From NCBI GenBank assembly GCA_017409005.1, contig JAFQTP010000003.1, positions 62,001 through 126,000 of the forward strand: a stretch of DNA of 64,000 nt, in the 5' to 3' direction. Numbering within the stretch: the first letter of the stretch is position 1; every line of letters begins with the position of its first letter. The position numbers were made by a program, and so were the translations under genes. Positions 34,480 through 44,387 of this stretch are shown piece by piece. This DNA comes from Clostridia bacterium (GTDB lineage: Bacteria > Bacillota > Clostridia > Christensenellales > UBA1242). Below the pieces are notes generated by a model. It did no database searches. It was not told where the DNA came from and saw only the letters and a program-made list of their open reading frames with translations.

Positions 34480-34503
34480 ACGGCTTATGCTGTTTATTTT
34501 TCT
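34473..34503 (+). terminator. Terminator of ddl
   Basis: AAATAAACGGC/GCTGTTTATTT stem with one G-T pair. It overlaps the stop codon. Confidence 0.7.
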
Positions 34504-34640
34504 TGTATTTAAAATTGCTGTTTGAGTTATATTTTTAACTTTTTTACTATTTAAAATTTAATGTTAAAAAATTAATTGTTTAGCATAAATATGCACAATG
34601 TAACATAAAAATACATACAAAATTTTGCAATTTTTTTTAC

Positions 34641-34952
34641 TTACATATTTAGCAATTTTGTTTGAATGCTTTGCCTTAGGTTAAGGCTTTGAATTGTGTG
34701 TGTCATGTTAAGCAAAGCAACCTTTTCGGCTGCGGTAAAAAACAAATTATTCATTTTAACACAATTATTTAATATAATTCCGCCATTTTTGCCTCGTTTT
34801 GTGGTTATTGGAATGTTATTGCTATCTAAAATTGATAAATACCTATAAACTGTTCTTACGCTAATTTCAAACTTATTTGCCAAATATTTTGCGGTGCATT
34901 GCTTTTGTCGGTTTAGGGTAAGCAGTATTCCAAAAATGATATCTAAATGCAT
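34641..34952 (-). CDS. Short HTH_11 (YafY/DeoR-type) regulator without WYL domain
   Basis: 103 residues. LNRQKQCTAKYLANKFEISVRTVYRYLSIL is an HTH_11 unit, followed by the wing KRGKNGGIIL and NLFFTAAEKVALL, which in YafY-type proteins leads into a WYL domain. Here the chain stops after about 20 more residues. It may be a natural stand-alone form or a truncation; only about 160 bp of non-coding DNA follows. SD AAAAGG. Its promoter overlaps a LexA-like box. Confidence 0.75.
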   Translation of the reverse strand: MHLDIIFGILLTLNRQKQCTAKYLANKFEISVRTVYRYLSILDSNNIPITTKRGKNGGIILNNCVKMNNLFFTAAEKVALLNMTHTIQSLNLRQSIQTKLLNM

Positions 34953-35011
34953 AATTATACCTTTTAATGTTTTATTTATTGGTTTATTTTGTAAATTTTA
35001 ATTGCAAAAAC

Positions 35012-35040
35012 ATTATATCATAACTGGTTTTCAAAATCAA
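35012..35040 (-). promoter_or_regulatory. Promoter of the short HTH gene
   Basis: On the minus strand, TTGATT (35040-35035), 17-nt spacer, TATAAT (35017-35012). The -35 overlaps the LexA-like box. Confidence 0.65.
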
Positions 35041-35051
35041 ACATATGTTCG
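35038..35051. promoter_or_regulatory. LexA-like (SOS) box
   Basis: CAAACATATGTTCG differs by one base from the Firmicute SOS consensus CGAACATATGTTCG. It covers part of the -35 of the HTH gene and shares ATGTTCGATAA with the box at 47122. Confidence 0.55.
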
Positions 35052-35062
35052 ATAATAATTTA

Positions 35063-35093
35063 AAAAATAAGTTGGGGCTTAGCCCAACTTTTA
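35063..35093 (-). terminator. Terminator of the secreted propeller protein gene
   Basis: On the minus strand, AAGTTGGG/CCCAACTT stem followed by ATTTTTT. Confidence 0.75.
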
Positions 35094-36374
35094 AACTTTA
35101 AGTTCGCAAACAAACACGTCGGTTTTTCCGTAGTTGTTTGAAATTATTTGATTAACCGAATCAAAGTTTCCAACAATAAAAATGTTGCTTTGATTGTTTT
35201 CGGTTGCAGATATAATGTTTATGTTTTGATTAATGGCAATTTGTGTTTTGCTTAATGTTTGACCAACTATGTTAACGCTTTGTAAACTTAAACTGTTATC
35301 TTGTTTTTTGCTTAACACAACAAAGTTATTATTTAATAACAATATGTCGTAATTTTTAACATTGTTTTCAATTTGCACTTCAAGCAGTTTATCGGCATGG
35401 TTGCAAAACAAGGTTAGGCTTAAGGTGTTGTTGTTTAAATAAAATAAGTAGTGCATATTGTTTAAAAACATTAGTTTTGTTTTTTCACTTGAATTAATTG
35501 TTAGTTCGTTTTGTAGGTTAAAAGCTAAATCTAGTAATAAAATTTTTTGTTGTGTGCCACTTGTAACATCTAAAACAAAATTTTTGTTGGTTATGTTAAT
35601 GTTGTTTAAGGTTTGGTTTTCAAAGCTTTTAATTGTTGTTAGGTTATTTGTTGTTAATAGGGCAATTTCAAATCCGTTTGTAAAGTTAAACATAACAAGT
35701 GTTCCATTTAAATACTCGCATGCCATAACAATGCTGCTTATTTTTTTAGGTAGGGTATAAGTTAGGTTTGATTCAACAAAAGTAAATAAAGTTTGGCTCG
35801 AATTTGCATACACAACAATTGGCTCGTTTGAAACAATTAAATTGTTGGCAGTGTTTAAATTTGAATATTTTACTTCAAAATTATTTTCAGTTAAATTATA
35901 TTCTAAAAGTTTTGTTCCATTTGCATTTATTAAAATTAAAATCGAATTTTTAAAAACCTTGCTGGTTATGTAAGTTATATTGCTGCTGCATTCATAAGTA
36001 AAATTTTTTATTGGGTTACCCAAATAATCGCAAATTAGCACAAACACCGAGTTTTGTTTTACATTATTAAAATAGTAGTTTGTGCTTTGGCTTGTGCCAA
36101 TTATATAGTAGTTGTTTAGTTTAAAAACATCATAAACTTGGTCGTTGTTGCTTCCGCCAAAATTGTTTTCAAAATTAACATTTTTATTAAGGCTTGTTTT
36201 AGAGTTTACATAGTTAAACGTGCTTTCGGTTGTTTCGTTTATTTGAGTTTTATTTTCATTTTGGCTTGTGCGTAGGTTGTTTGCGTTAGATAGGGTTGTA
36301 ACGCTTATAATTAACACACATAAAATTGTAATTAACACGCCAATTGAAACAATGTTTTTTAAATTTTTTTTCAT
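35091..36374 (-). CDS. Secreted/anchored beta-propeller-like protein
   Basis: 427 residues. Residues 8-30 are a hydrophobic signal or anchor. The rest is beta-rich and Asn-rich, with propeller-like blades; NNFGGSNNDQVYDV...YYIIGTSQS and FIVGNFDSVNQI...DVFVCEL resemble SBBP-type repeats at the two ends. Likely extracytoplasmic; no catalytic motif. SD GAGGTG. Related in style to the larger protein at 44471-46960. Confidence 0.7.
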   Translation of the reverse strand: MKKNLKNIVSIGVLITILCVLIISVTTLSNANNLRTSQNENKTQINETTESTFNYVNSKTSLNKNVNFENNFGGSNNDQVYDVFKLNNYYIIGTSQSTNYYFNNVKQNSVFVLICDYLGNPIKNFTYECSSNITYITSKVFKNSILILINANGTKLLEYNLTENNFEVKYSNLNTANNLIVSNEPIVVYANSSQTLFTFVESNLTYTLPKKISSIVMACEYLNGTLVMFNFTNGFEIALLTTNNLTTIKSFENQTLNNINITNKNFVLDVTSGTQQKILLLDLAFNLQNELTINSSEKTKLMFLNNMHYLFYLNNNTLSLTLFCNHADKLLEVQIENNVKNYDILLLNNNFVVLSKKQDNSLSLQSVNIVGQTLSKTQIAINQNINIISATENNQSNIFIVGNFDSVNQIISNNYGKTDVFVCELKV

Positions 36375-36463
36375 ATAACACCTCGCTAATTTTAAGGCAT
36401 TATATCAAAAAAAATTGGCATTGTTTTAACACTTACAAAAGTAGTTAAAAAACTTAAAAATAA

Positions 36464-36490
36464 TAAAAAAAGCACAAAATAGTGCTTTTA
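36464..36490 (-). terminator. Terminator of murG
   Basis: On the minus strand, AAAAGCAC/GTGCTTTT stem with a 6-nt loop and T run. Confidence 0.8.
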
Positions 36491-37558
36491 TTTTTGCTTA
36501 TTATTTGCCGAACTTAAAATAACGTTTAAAATGTTTTCAGTTCCGTTTTTGCCTTTAAATTTGGCTTGGTTTTGTCGTATTTTTGTTGCATTTTGTTTTA
36601 ACTCGTTAATTTTGTTTAGTAAATTTTGCTCAGTCAAGTCTTCTTGTAAAAGTGTTAGTGCAAAACCTTTTTCAGTAAAATTTTGAGCATTTAAAATTTG
36701 GTCGCCACGCGAATTACCTTTAGGTAGCGGAATTAAAAGCATTGGTTTGTTTAACACTAAAAATTCGTTAATAGCATTGCTTCCGGCACGGCTAACAACA
36801 AGGTCGCAAAGTGCAAAATAGTCTTGAATGTTGCTTAAAAACTCAATTTGGTGGTAGTTTAATATTTTTAATTTATTGTTTATGTTTCCTTTGCCAACAA
36901 TGTGAATAACATTAAATTCTTTTGTAATAATATCTGCAATTTTAAACATTGCTTCGTTAATTGCTTTAGCACCTAAACTTCCGCCAATAACTAAAATTGT
37001 TTGTTTGTTGTTGTTAAATTTGCAAGCTTGTTTTGCTTTTTGCGCGTTTCCTAAAAATAATACGTTTCTAATTGGGCTTAAGGTAAACACTCCTTTATTA
37101 CCTATGCTTTTTGCTGTTTCCTCAAAACTGCAACACATTTTTTTACATGTTTTTAATATTAACTTATTTGCTAGCCCCAAATTAAAATCGCTTTCGTGTG
37201 CAACAACTGGAATTCCTAAACTTTTTGCAGCAAACGTAACCGGAACCGAAACATAACCACCTTTGCTAAAAATTATGTCAGGTTTTAGCTCTTTTAATAT
37301 TTTTTTAGATTGGTTATAACCTTTAATAAGTTTGAAGGGGATTGTCAAGTTTTTTAATGTTAAACCTCTAATTAGTTTAACAGATGTTATTGGAAAATAT
37401 TTAATTTCTTTATGCTCAGCCAAAATGTCTTTTTCAATGCCATTGTGGCTGCCTATGTAATAAATATTTTTAAAATGCTTTTTAAGGTGGCTTATTAGAG
37501 CAATGTTTGGCATAACATGTCCGGCAGTTCCGCCACCACATAAAACTATTGTGTTCAT
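36488..37558 (-). CDS. murG: UDP-GlcNAc transferase MurG
   Basis: 356 residues. Makes lipid II from lipid I at the inner membrane face. GGGTAGHVMPNIAL, FSKGGYVSVP, HESDFNLGLANK (family HEQN), VIGGSLGAKAINE and LVVSRAGSNAINEF are all visible. GAGG precedes the ATG. Stands alone and not in a dcw cluster. Confidence 0.95.
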   Translation of the reverse strand: MNTIVLCGGGTAGHVMPNIALISHLKKHFKNIYYIGSHNGIEKDILAEHKEIKYFPITSVKLIRGLTLKNLTIPFKLIKGYNQSKKILKELKPDIIFSKGGYVSVPVTFAAKSLGIPVVAHESDFNLGLANKLILKTCKKMCCSFEETAKSIGNKGVFTLSPIRNVLFLGNAQKAKQACKFNNNKQTILVIGGSLGAKAINEAMFKIADIITKEFNVIHIVGKGNINNKLKILNYHQIEFLSNIQDYFALCDLVVSRAGSNAINEFLVLNKPMLLIPLPKGNSRGDQILNAQNFTEKGFALTLLQEDLTEQNLLNKINELKQNATKIRQNQAKFKGKNGTENILNVILSSANNKQK

Positions 37559-37758
37559 TTAAACCTCGAAATCTTTTTTTTATTAATATATGTGTTTTTT
37601 TGTTAAATTATTTTTTTATTATCAAATTAATTATTATGAATATTGATGCATAAATATGCAAGTTGTTAAATTTTTATTCTGCTTTTTCATACTTTTAAAC
37701 ACGCTAAAAGTGGCTAAATAAGTTAATATTATATAATATATAAAATCACAAAAAACAT

Positions 37759-37786
37759 TTTACTTTTTGTTTTGGTATGCTATACT
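37759..37786 (+). promoter_or_regulatory. Promoter of the topoisomerase operon
   Basis: TTTACT (37759-37764), 16-nt spacer, TATACT (37781-37786), with an extended TGC before the -10. Confidence 0.6.
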
Positions 37787-37817
37787 AAAACGTAATGAAT
37801 ATTTTTGGAGGCTAATT

Positions 37818-39785
37818 TTGAGTAACTATAATAGTAAGGATATTATTGTTTTAGATGGTTTAGATGCTGTTAGGTTGCGTCCGGGTATGTATATTGGAAC
37901 AACTGGCGTAAAAGGCATGCACCATCTACTTTGGGAAATTGTTGATAATGGTGTAGACGAACTTTCTAACGGTCATGGTTTTAGGTTAACTGTTACAATG
38001 CACAAAGATAATTCCATAACAGTTATGGACGATGGTCGTGGCATTCCAGTAGATAAACACCCAAAATTAAAAGTTAGTGGTGTTGAAGTTGTTTTCACTC
38101 AACTTCATGCTGGTGGAAAATTTAACAACTCTAACTATGCTTATTCTGGCGGACTTCATGGTGTTGGTGCAAGTGTTACCAACGCACTTAGCGAATGGCT
38201 TAAAGTAACTGTTTGCAAAGATGGCATTAAATATGCAATGCAATTTAGTGCTGTTGAAAAAGGTAAAAAGGTTATTGGCGGCGTTCCTAAAGGACCACTT
38301 AAAGCAATTGGTAAAACTAGAGAAAGCGGAACCGAAGTAACATTTTTACCTGACACACGTATTTTTGGTGATGCAAAGTTTGATTTCGACACAATTAACA
38401 AACGCTTAAAGGAACTTGCATTTTTAAATGGTGGTGTTGAGTTTGTTTTAATTGACGAAAATGTTTTAAGCGAAACAAGCACAGGTTATCGCACCAGAAT
38501 TTATAACTATAAAAATGGATTGCGTGATTTTATTAAATATTTAAACGACGGAACAAACCCTGTTTATAAAGAACCAATTTACGTAGAGGGTAAATCAGAT
38601 TTACTTTCAATGGGCTGTGCAATTCAACACGTAGATAACTATAACGAAAACTTTTTCAGTTTTGTTAACAACATTCCAACAACCGAGGGTGGCACACACG
38701 AAGTTGGTTTAAAAACAGCAATTACACGTGCTTTTAACGATATTGCTAGGGAAATGGGGCTTCTTAAAGAAAAAGAACAAAACCTAATGGGTGAAGATTT
38801 TAGAGAAGGTTTAACTTGCGTAATTGCTTTAAAACTTAAAAATGTTCAGTTTGAGGGGCAAACAAAAACAAAACTTGGAAACCCAGAAGTTAGGCCAGAA
38901 GTTGAAAAACTTGTGTATGAAGGTTTAATGGATTATGCTAAAGCAAAATCAAGCAAGGCTACCATAACCGAAATTATTAACAAAGCAAAAGGTGCTGCAA
39001 AAGTTAGGCTTGCTGCAAAACACGCTAAGGAAACTGCACGTAAAGCAACTAGTGCCGACACCTACAGTTTGGTTGGCAAACTTAGTGGTTGCACAGGTAA
39101 AAATGCTTTAATTAACGAACTAATTATTGTAGAGGGTGATTCGGCTGGTGGAAGTGCAAAACAAGCACGCGATAGGCACTATCAAGCAATTTTGCCACTT
39201 AAAGGAAAACCATTAAATGTTGAGAAAAAACGTTTAAATCAAGTTTTAGATAACGAAGAAATTAGAACCATTATTAGTGCATTAGGTGCTGGTATTGCAG
39301 GCGATTTTAAAATTGAAAATTTAAAATACAACAAAGTTATTATTCTTGCCGATGCCGACCAAGATGGTGCACACATTCGTGCAATTTTACTTACATTCTT
39401 TTATCGTTACATGCGTGAACTTATTACTGAAGGACATGTTTATGTTGGCGTTGCTCCGCTTTACAGAGTTTATAAAAAGAATTTTAGCGAGTATGTTTAC
39501 GACGACGATAAACTTCAAGCAACAATTAAAAAGTGCGGTGCAGGATATCAAATTCAACGCTATAAAGGTTTAGGCGAAATGACAGCCGAACAACTTTGGA
39601 ACACCACCATGGACCCAGAGCGTAGAGTTTTAGTTCAAGTAACTCTAGACGACATTGCTGAAGCCGAACGTATGATTACAACCTTTATGGGTGATAATAT
39701 TGAAGCTAGAAAAGAATATATAAGCGAAAACGCAAACTTTAATAAAGAATCAGAATTTGAACACATTGGAGAAAATAATGGCTAA
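37818..39785 (+). CDS. Type IIA topoisomerase subunit B (ParE or GyrB)
   Basis: 655 residues. GHKL ATPase (EIVDNGVDE, DDGRGIPVD, GGLHGVGASV), transducer, TOPRIM (EGDSAGGSAKQARDRHYQ, DADQDGAHI) and C-terminal QRYKGLGEM. LNVEKKRL is GyrB-like, AERMITTFMGD is ParE-like. The adjacent A subunit and the absence of dnaA or recF nearby favour topoisomerase IV, but this is not settled. TTG 37818 is the start, with GGAGG before it; the upstream codons cover the promoter. Overlaps the A-subunit gene by 8 nt. Confidence 0.92.
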   Translation: MSNYNSKDIIVLDGLDAVRLRPGMYIGTTGVKGMHHLLWEIVDNGVDELSNGHGFRLTVTMHKDNSITVMDDGRGIPVDKHPKLKVSGVEVVFTQLHAGGKFNNSNYAYSGGLHGVGASVTNALSEWLKVTVCKDGIKYAMQFSAVEKGKKVIGGVPKGPLKAIGKTRESGTEVTFLPDTRIFGDAKFDFDTINKRLKELAFLNGGVEFVLIDENVLSETSTGYRTRIYNYKNGLRDFIKYLNDGTNPVYKEPIYVEGKSDLLSMGCAIQHVDNYNENFFSFVNNIPTTEGGTHEVGLKTAITRAFNDIAREMGLLKEKEQNLMGEDFREGLTCVIALKLKNVQFEGQTKTKLGNPEVRPEVEKLVYEGLMDYAKAKSSKATITEIINKAKGAAKVRLAAKHAKETARKATSADTYSLVGKLSGCTGKNALINELIIVEGDSAGGSAKQARDRHYQAILPLKGKPLNVEKKRLNQVLDNEEIRTIISALGAGIAGDFKIENLKYNKVIILADADQDGAHIRAILLTFFYRYMRELITEGHVYVGVAPLYRVYKKNFSEYVYDDDKLQATIKKCGAGYQIQRYKGLGEMTAEQLWNTTMDPERRVLVQVTLDDIAEAERMITTFMGDNIEARKEYISENANFNKESEFEHIGENNG

Positions 39786-42690
39786 ACGAAAAGATGATAA
39801 TTTTACTCCGGAAGAAATGGAGGATTTGGGAATTATTGAAAACCAAATCAGTTTGTTTAATAGCGATAAACCTAAACGTAAAACAAAAAAATCTGAACCT
39901 GTAAAAGAAGTAGAGGTTAAGGTTGAAGAGCCTGTAAAAACTAAAAAATCCTCAACTAAAAAGCAAGTTGAGCCTGCTAAAGAGGAAAAAACCACTGCTA
40001 AAGCAAATATTAGTTCAGATTTATCAAGTATTAAAAACGAACTAACAAAAGTTAAATCGGCTAAAGCAACCACGGCTCGTAAATCGGCAATAACACTTAA
40101 TGCAAGTGTTTTGTCTGAAGAACAACCTGCCGAACAAGAACAAGAAGTTATGGACGTTTCAAATGCCTCCGTCGATGGCGAAGAAGCACCAGTAATTAAA
40201 CCTAGAGGCACAGTTTCTAAAAAGAAACAAGACCCAGCCTACACATCGCTTTTATCTGGAAACGATGGTAGCGGAATTGTTACTAAAAGTGTTGAACAAG
40301 TTATTCACGAAAGCATGATGCCATATTCCGAATATGTTATTCTAGATAGGGCACTTCCAAGAGTAGAAGATGGTTTAAAACCAGTTCAACGCAGAGTTTT
40401 ATATTCTATGCTTGAGGTTGGTGTTACACCAGATAAACCATATCGTAAAAGTGCAACCATTGTTGGTACCTGCATGGGTAGATACCACCCACATGGCGAT
40501 AGCAGTATTTATCAAACAATGGTAAGGCTTGCTCAGGACTTTAACATGGGCATGTGTTTAGTAGATGGTCATGGAAACTTTGGCTCGGTTGATGGCGATG
40601 GCGCTGCGGCTATGCGTTACACCGAAGCTAGATTAAGTCCAATTAGTTTGGAATTACTTCGCGATATTGAAAAGAACACAGTTAGTTGGAGTTTTAACTT
40701 CGACGATAGCCGTAAAGAACCAGACATGTTACCCGGTAGATTTCCAAACCTACTGGTTAATGGTTCAACCGGTATTGCGGTAGGGCTTGCAACAAACATT
40801 CCAACACATAACTTATCTGAAACAATTAATTGTGTAACTGCATACATCGATAATCCTAAAATTACTTTAGAAGAACTATTAAAAATTATGCCAGGTCCTG
40901 ATTTTTCAACTGGTGGCTACATTTTGTCTAGTTCCGACTTTAGCGATGTATATGGAAAAGGTAAAGGTAAAATTGTTTGCCGTGCTAAACTTAACATTGA
41001 AACAAGTGATGGCGGAAAGAAAAACATTGTTATAACTGAAATTCCGTTTGGTGTTAACAAAGCAACAATGCTTCAACGCATTGCAAAACTTAAAGAGCAA
41101 GACCCTACAAGTTGCTTAAGTTTCATTGCCGATATTGTAGACGAATCTGATAGGCAAGGTACAAGGGCTGTTATTAAACTTAAAAAAGATGCAAACATTA
41201 AAGCAATTATTAACTATTTATATTTGAAAAGCGATTTGCAAACAAACTTTAATGCAAACATGGTTGCCATTGCTGATGGAAAGCCACGTCAACTTGGCTT
41301 AATTGACATTATTAGATATTATGTTGAATATCAACGCAAAGTTGTTTATAATCGCACTAAATTCGATTTAGATGCTGCTGAAAAACGTAAACATATTTTA
41401 GACGGACTTTTAATTGCAATTAAAAACATTGATGATGTTATTAAAATCATTAAAACAAGTAAATCAACTACTGAGGCAAAACAACGTCTAATGGAAACAT
41501 TCTATTTGTCTGATATTCAAGCACAAGCCATTTTAGATATGAGGCTTGCAAGACTTACTAGCCTAGAAGTTAACAAATTAATTAACGAACTTGAAGGTTT
41601 AATTAAGTTAATTGCCGAGTTAAAAGCAATTTTATCGAGTGATAGAAAACTTATGAATGTTGTTAAACGTGAACTAAACGAAATTAAAAAGGCATATGGC
41701 ACTCCACGTAAAACTCAAATTATTGATGGCGACGATTGGGATGATGGTGTTAACGAAATTAAAATTGAAGAAGCACCAGCCGAAGAAGTTCATGTTATTT
41801 ACACCGAGGGCGACACAATTAAAGTTGTTAACAAAAAAAGCTTTAACATGGGAACAAAAACTTTAAGTGCAAACCCAAATGTGTTTGAAGTTAACAAACT
41901 AGATGTTGTAATGCCAAATACAAAAATTGTTTATTTATTTACAAACCTTGGCAACTGCCACAAAGTTAAAGTAAACCAAATTCCACTTTCAAAACTTAAA
42001 GATAAAGGAACACCAGTTAAAAGTTTAATTAAAAACTATGCTGCTAACGAACGCGTTGTGGCTATGTTTGATTTCGACGAAAACGACGAAGAAATTGAGT
42101 TAATTTTTGCTACAAAACTTGGCTTAATTAAAATTTCTAAACAATCGGAATATAACACAGCAAAACAAAGTGTTTCTGCAATTAAACTTAAAGAAAAAGA
42201 CGAACTTATTTTTGTTAACTACGATAACCGCGAAAAAACACTTTTAATGTTCTCGCACGATGGTATGGCTGTTAACATTATTAAAGACGATGTTGCTTGC
42301 TTTGGTCGTGTTAGTGGTGGTGTTAAAGGAATGGAACTAAACAAAGGCGATTATGTTGTTAGTTGCGTTTTAGGCGGAGCACTTGCTTATAGTGTGTTTA
42401 CTTCAAATGGTTATGCAAAAGTTATTAAAGAAACCGAGGTTGCTGTAACAAGCAGGGCAAGAAAGGGCGTTAAAATTATTTATGGCAAAAAGCTAGACAT
42501 AAAACTTTTAGCTGCTTATGAATTAAATAAAGCCTATAACTATGTTGCAACACTTGAAAATAAAAACCTAGTTTATATTGAAAGTAAAAAACTAAGCCTA
42601 GAAAACAGATTAGGAACTGGTAAATGTGTTGTTGGTGTTAAAAATGGTGCCGAAACATTATCGGTTGTTCCGTATGTTATTGCTGAATAG
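39778..42690 (+). CDS. Type IIA topoisomerase subunit A (ParC or GyrA) with long N-terminal extension
   Basis: 970 residues. The breakage-reunion domain begins at about residue 185 (MMPYSEYVILDRALPRVEDG). Catalytic Tyr is in AMRYTEARLSP, and YHPHGDSSIY is the usual QRDR region. A C-terminal beta-pinwheel follows (for example GRVSGGVKGMEL); a clear GyrA box is not seen. Residues 1-175 are an added Lys/Glu/Ser/Thr-rich, disordered segment. ATG 39778 has GGAG upstream and overlaps the B subunit. Together they form a heterotetrameric topoisomerase. Confidence 0.92.
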   Translation: MAKRKDDNFTPEEMEDLGIIENQISLFNSDKPKRKTKKSEPVKEVEVKVEEPVKTKKSSTKKQVEPAKEEKTTAKANISSDLSSIKNELTKVKSAKATTARKSAITLNASVLSEEQPAEQEQEVMDVSNASVDGEEAPVIKPRGTVSKKKQDPAYTSLLSGNDGSGIVTKSVEQVIHESMMPYSEYVILDRALPRVEDGLKPVQRRVLYSMLEVGVTPDKPYRKSATIVGTCMGRYHPHGDSSIYQTMVRLAQDFNMGMCLVDGHGNFGSVDGDGAAAMRYTEARLSPISLELLRDIEKNTVSWSFNFDDSRKEPDMLPGRFPNLLVNGSTGIAVGLATNIPTHNLSETINCVTAYIDNPKITLEELLKIMPGPDFSTGGYILSSSDFSDVYGKGKGKIVCRAKLNIETSDGGKKNIVITEIPFGVNKATMLQRIAKLKEQDPTSCLSFIADIVDESDRQGTRAVIKLKKDANIKAIINYLYLKSDLQTNFNANMVAIADGKPRQLGLIDIIRYYVEYQRKVVYNRTKFDLDAAEKRKHILDGLLIAIKNIDDVIKIIKTSKSTTEAKQRLMETFYLSDIQAQAILDMRLARLTSLEVNKLINELEGLIKLIAELKAILSSDRKLMNVVKRELNEIKKAYGTPRKTQIIDGDDWDDGVNEIKIEEAPAEEVHVIYTEGDTIKVVNKKSFNMGTKTLSANPNVFEVNKLDVVMPNTKIVYLFTNLGNCHKVKVNQIPLSKLKDKGTPVKSLIKNYAANERVVAMFDFDENDEEIELIFATKLGLIKISKQSEYNTAKQSVSAIKLKEKDELIFVNYDNREKTLLMFSHDGMAVNIIKDDVACFGRVSGGVKGMELNKGDYVVSCVLGGALAYSVFTSNGYAKVIKETEVAVTSRARKGVKIIYGKKLDIKLLAAYELNKAYNYVATLENKNLVYIESKKLSLENRLGTGKCVVGVKNGAETLSVVPYVIAE

Positions 42691-42709
42691 AATAAAACAA
42701 AAATTTTTT

Positions 42710-42743
42710 AAGATACCTAAATTTATTTTGGGTATCTTTTTTT
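42710..42743 (+). terminator. Terminator of the topoisomerase operon
   Basis: AAGATACC/GGTATCTT stem with an AT-rich inner part, then a T run. Confidence 0.85.
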
Positions 42744-42911
42744 GTAATATTTTTTAAATGTTAAAAGTATAAATAAGTAATTGAATTAATAAAATTTGGT
42801 GGTGTTTTATAAAACAAACAAATTGGCTAAATTTCGGCAAAAAGTGTCAAAAGTGTGCATGAGTTTAAGTTTTTAAAATTAAAAAAATGAAGTAATATTT
42901 AGAGGTGTAAT

Positions 42912-43676
42912 ATGCGATTTTTAGTTGTTAAATCAAAAACTATAAAATGTGTTTTACTTGTGTGTTTGTGTGCTGTGTTGCTTGCCATAAATTTCGGAAC
43001 AGGAAAAGCTGCAACTGTGTTTTTTGGATATGCGCCACGCAAAGTTCCGGTTTATTCTGTAGACACACTAACAAAAAAAGTTGCCATAACATTCGATTCA
43101 GCTTGGGGTGCCGATAAAACTTTAAAAATTATTGAAACCTTAAAAGAATATAATGTTAAAGCCACATTTTTTTTGGTTGGGTTTTGGGTTGAAGAATATC
43201 CCGACATGGTTAAAGCAATTAACGATGCTGGGCTTGAAATTGGCACACATAGCAACACGCACGCCGATTTTGTTAACCTTAGCGAGGCGGAAATGGAATT
43301 AGAACTATCCACATCAGTTAACCTAATTACAAACATAACTGGTAACGAGGTTAACTTGTTCCGCGCTCCTTACGGAAGTTATAACAATTCGGTTATTTCT
43401 GTTGCCGAAAGCCTAAACTTAACCACAATTCAGTGGGATGTTGACACCTTAGATTGGAAGGGGCTTTCTGCAACTGAAATTAATACACGTGTAGCAAGCA
43501 AAGTAACAAACGGAAGTATAATATTGTGTCATAATAATTCAGATAATATTTTAGAAGCTTTGCCACTTATGTTAACCACGTTAAAAAATAAGGGCTACCA
43601 AGTTACTTCAGTTGGCGATTTAATTTATAAAGATAACTATTACGTTGATAATTTAGGTATTCAAAGACAAAAGTAA
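42912..43676 (+). CDS. Polysaccharide deacetylase, PdaB-like
   Basis: 254 residues. Signal or anchor at 10-30. NodB domain: TFDSAWGADKT (family TFDDG; the PdaB group has TFDxxWG), THSNTHAD metal site, FRAPYGSYN, DVDTLDW and ILCHNN. PdaB is needed for spore cortex maintenance in Bacillus, which fits gpr at the window start. SD GAGGTG. Followed by an SSB-like gene after 12 nt. Confidence 0.88.
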   Translation: MRFLVVKSKTIKCVLLVCLCAVLLAINFGTGKAATVFFGYAPRKVPVYSVDTLTKKVAITFDSAWGADKTLKIIETLKEYNVKATFFLVGFWVEEYPDMVKAINDAGLEIGTHSNTHADFVNLSEAEMELELSTSVNLITNITGNEVNLFRAPYGSYNNSVISVAESLNLTTIQWDVDTLDWKGLSATEINTRVASKVTNGSIILCHNNSDNILEALPLMLTTLKNKGYQVTSVGDLIYKDNYYVDNLGIQRQK

Positions 43677-43688
43677 ATGGAGGATAAA

Positions 43689-44360
43689 ATGAACTTTGAA
43701 CAAATGAACAACAACAAGGTTTACATTGCAGGAATTGTTGCAAGCAAACCACAATTTAGCTACGAGGTTTTTGGTGAAGGGTTTTACGAATTTAATTTAG
43801 AAGTTAAAAGACTTAGTGATGCAAGCGACCTAATTCCCATAACCATTAGCGAACGCTTACTTAAAGAACAACAAATAGAAATAGGCTCAAAACTTGCAGG
43901 TGCCGGGCAGTTTAGAAGTTATAATAAGTTAGAGGGCGAAAAAAGCAAATTAATGCTTACTGTGTTTATTAGAGAGCTTTTGCCGTTTGACGAAACTTTA
44001 AACCCTAATCAAATTGAACTAACTGGCTTTGTTTGTAAAGAACCAATTTACCGAACAACACCATTTAAACGCGAAATTACCGATGTTCTAATTGCTGTTA
44101 ATCGTAGTTACAACAAAAGTGATTATTTGCCTTGCATTGCGTGGGGTAGAAACGCTAAGTTTGTTAAAAACCTAAGTGTGGGCGATAAACTTAACATGGT
44201 GGGCAGAATTCAAAGCCGCGTTTATCAAAAAAAGATTGGCGACCAAGTGCTTGAAAAAGTTGCATTCGAAATTTCACTTTCAAAAATTACAAAAGTTGAA
44301 TCCGATGCACTGGTTGAAACAATTAATTATAATGCCACTCAAAACTACTATGCAAATTAA
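43689..44360 (+). CDS. SSB-like protein with two OB folds
   Basis: 223 residues. Two OB-type halves: KVYIAGIVASKPQFSYEV...FYEFNLEVKRLS (about 10-95) and IELTGFVCKEPIYRT...DVLIAVNRSYNKSDYLPCIAWG...VGDKLNMVGRIQSRVY (about 110-205). The second half matches the SSB pattern. No acidic C-terminal tip. ATG 43689 follows GGAGG; the ATG at 43677 precedes that SD. A role in DNA metabolism is inferred. Confidence 0.75.
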   Translation: MNFEQMNNNKVYIAGIVASKPQFSYEVFGEGFYEFNLEVKRLSDASDLIPITISERLLKEQQIEIGSKLAGAGQFRSYNKLEGEKSKLMLTVFIRELLPFDETLNPNQIELTGFVCKEPIYRTTPFKREITDVLIAVNRSYNKSDYLPCIAWGRNAKFVKNLSVGDKLNMVGRIQSRVYQKKIGDQVLEKVAFEISLSKITKVESDALVETINYNATQNYYAN

Positions 44361-44387
44361 TAATTGTGCCTTAATTTGGCGTAATTT

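Noticed and set aside
34480..34640. Missing WYL domain of the HTH regulator in another frame
   Set aside because: Only about 160 bp remain before ddl, with no coding-like frame; a frameshift cannot explain the short protein.
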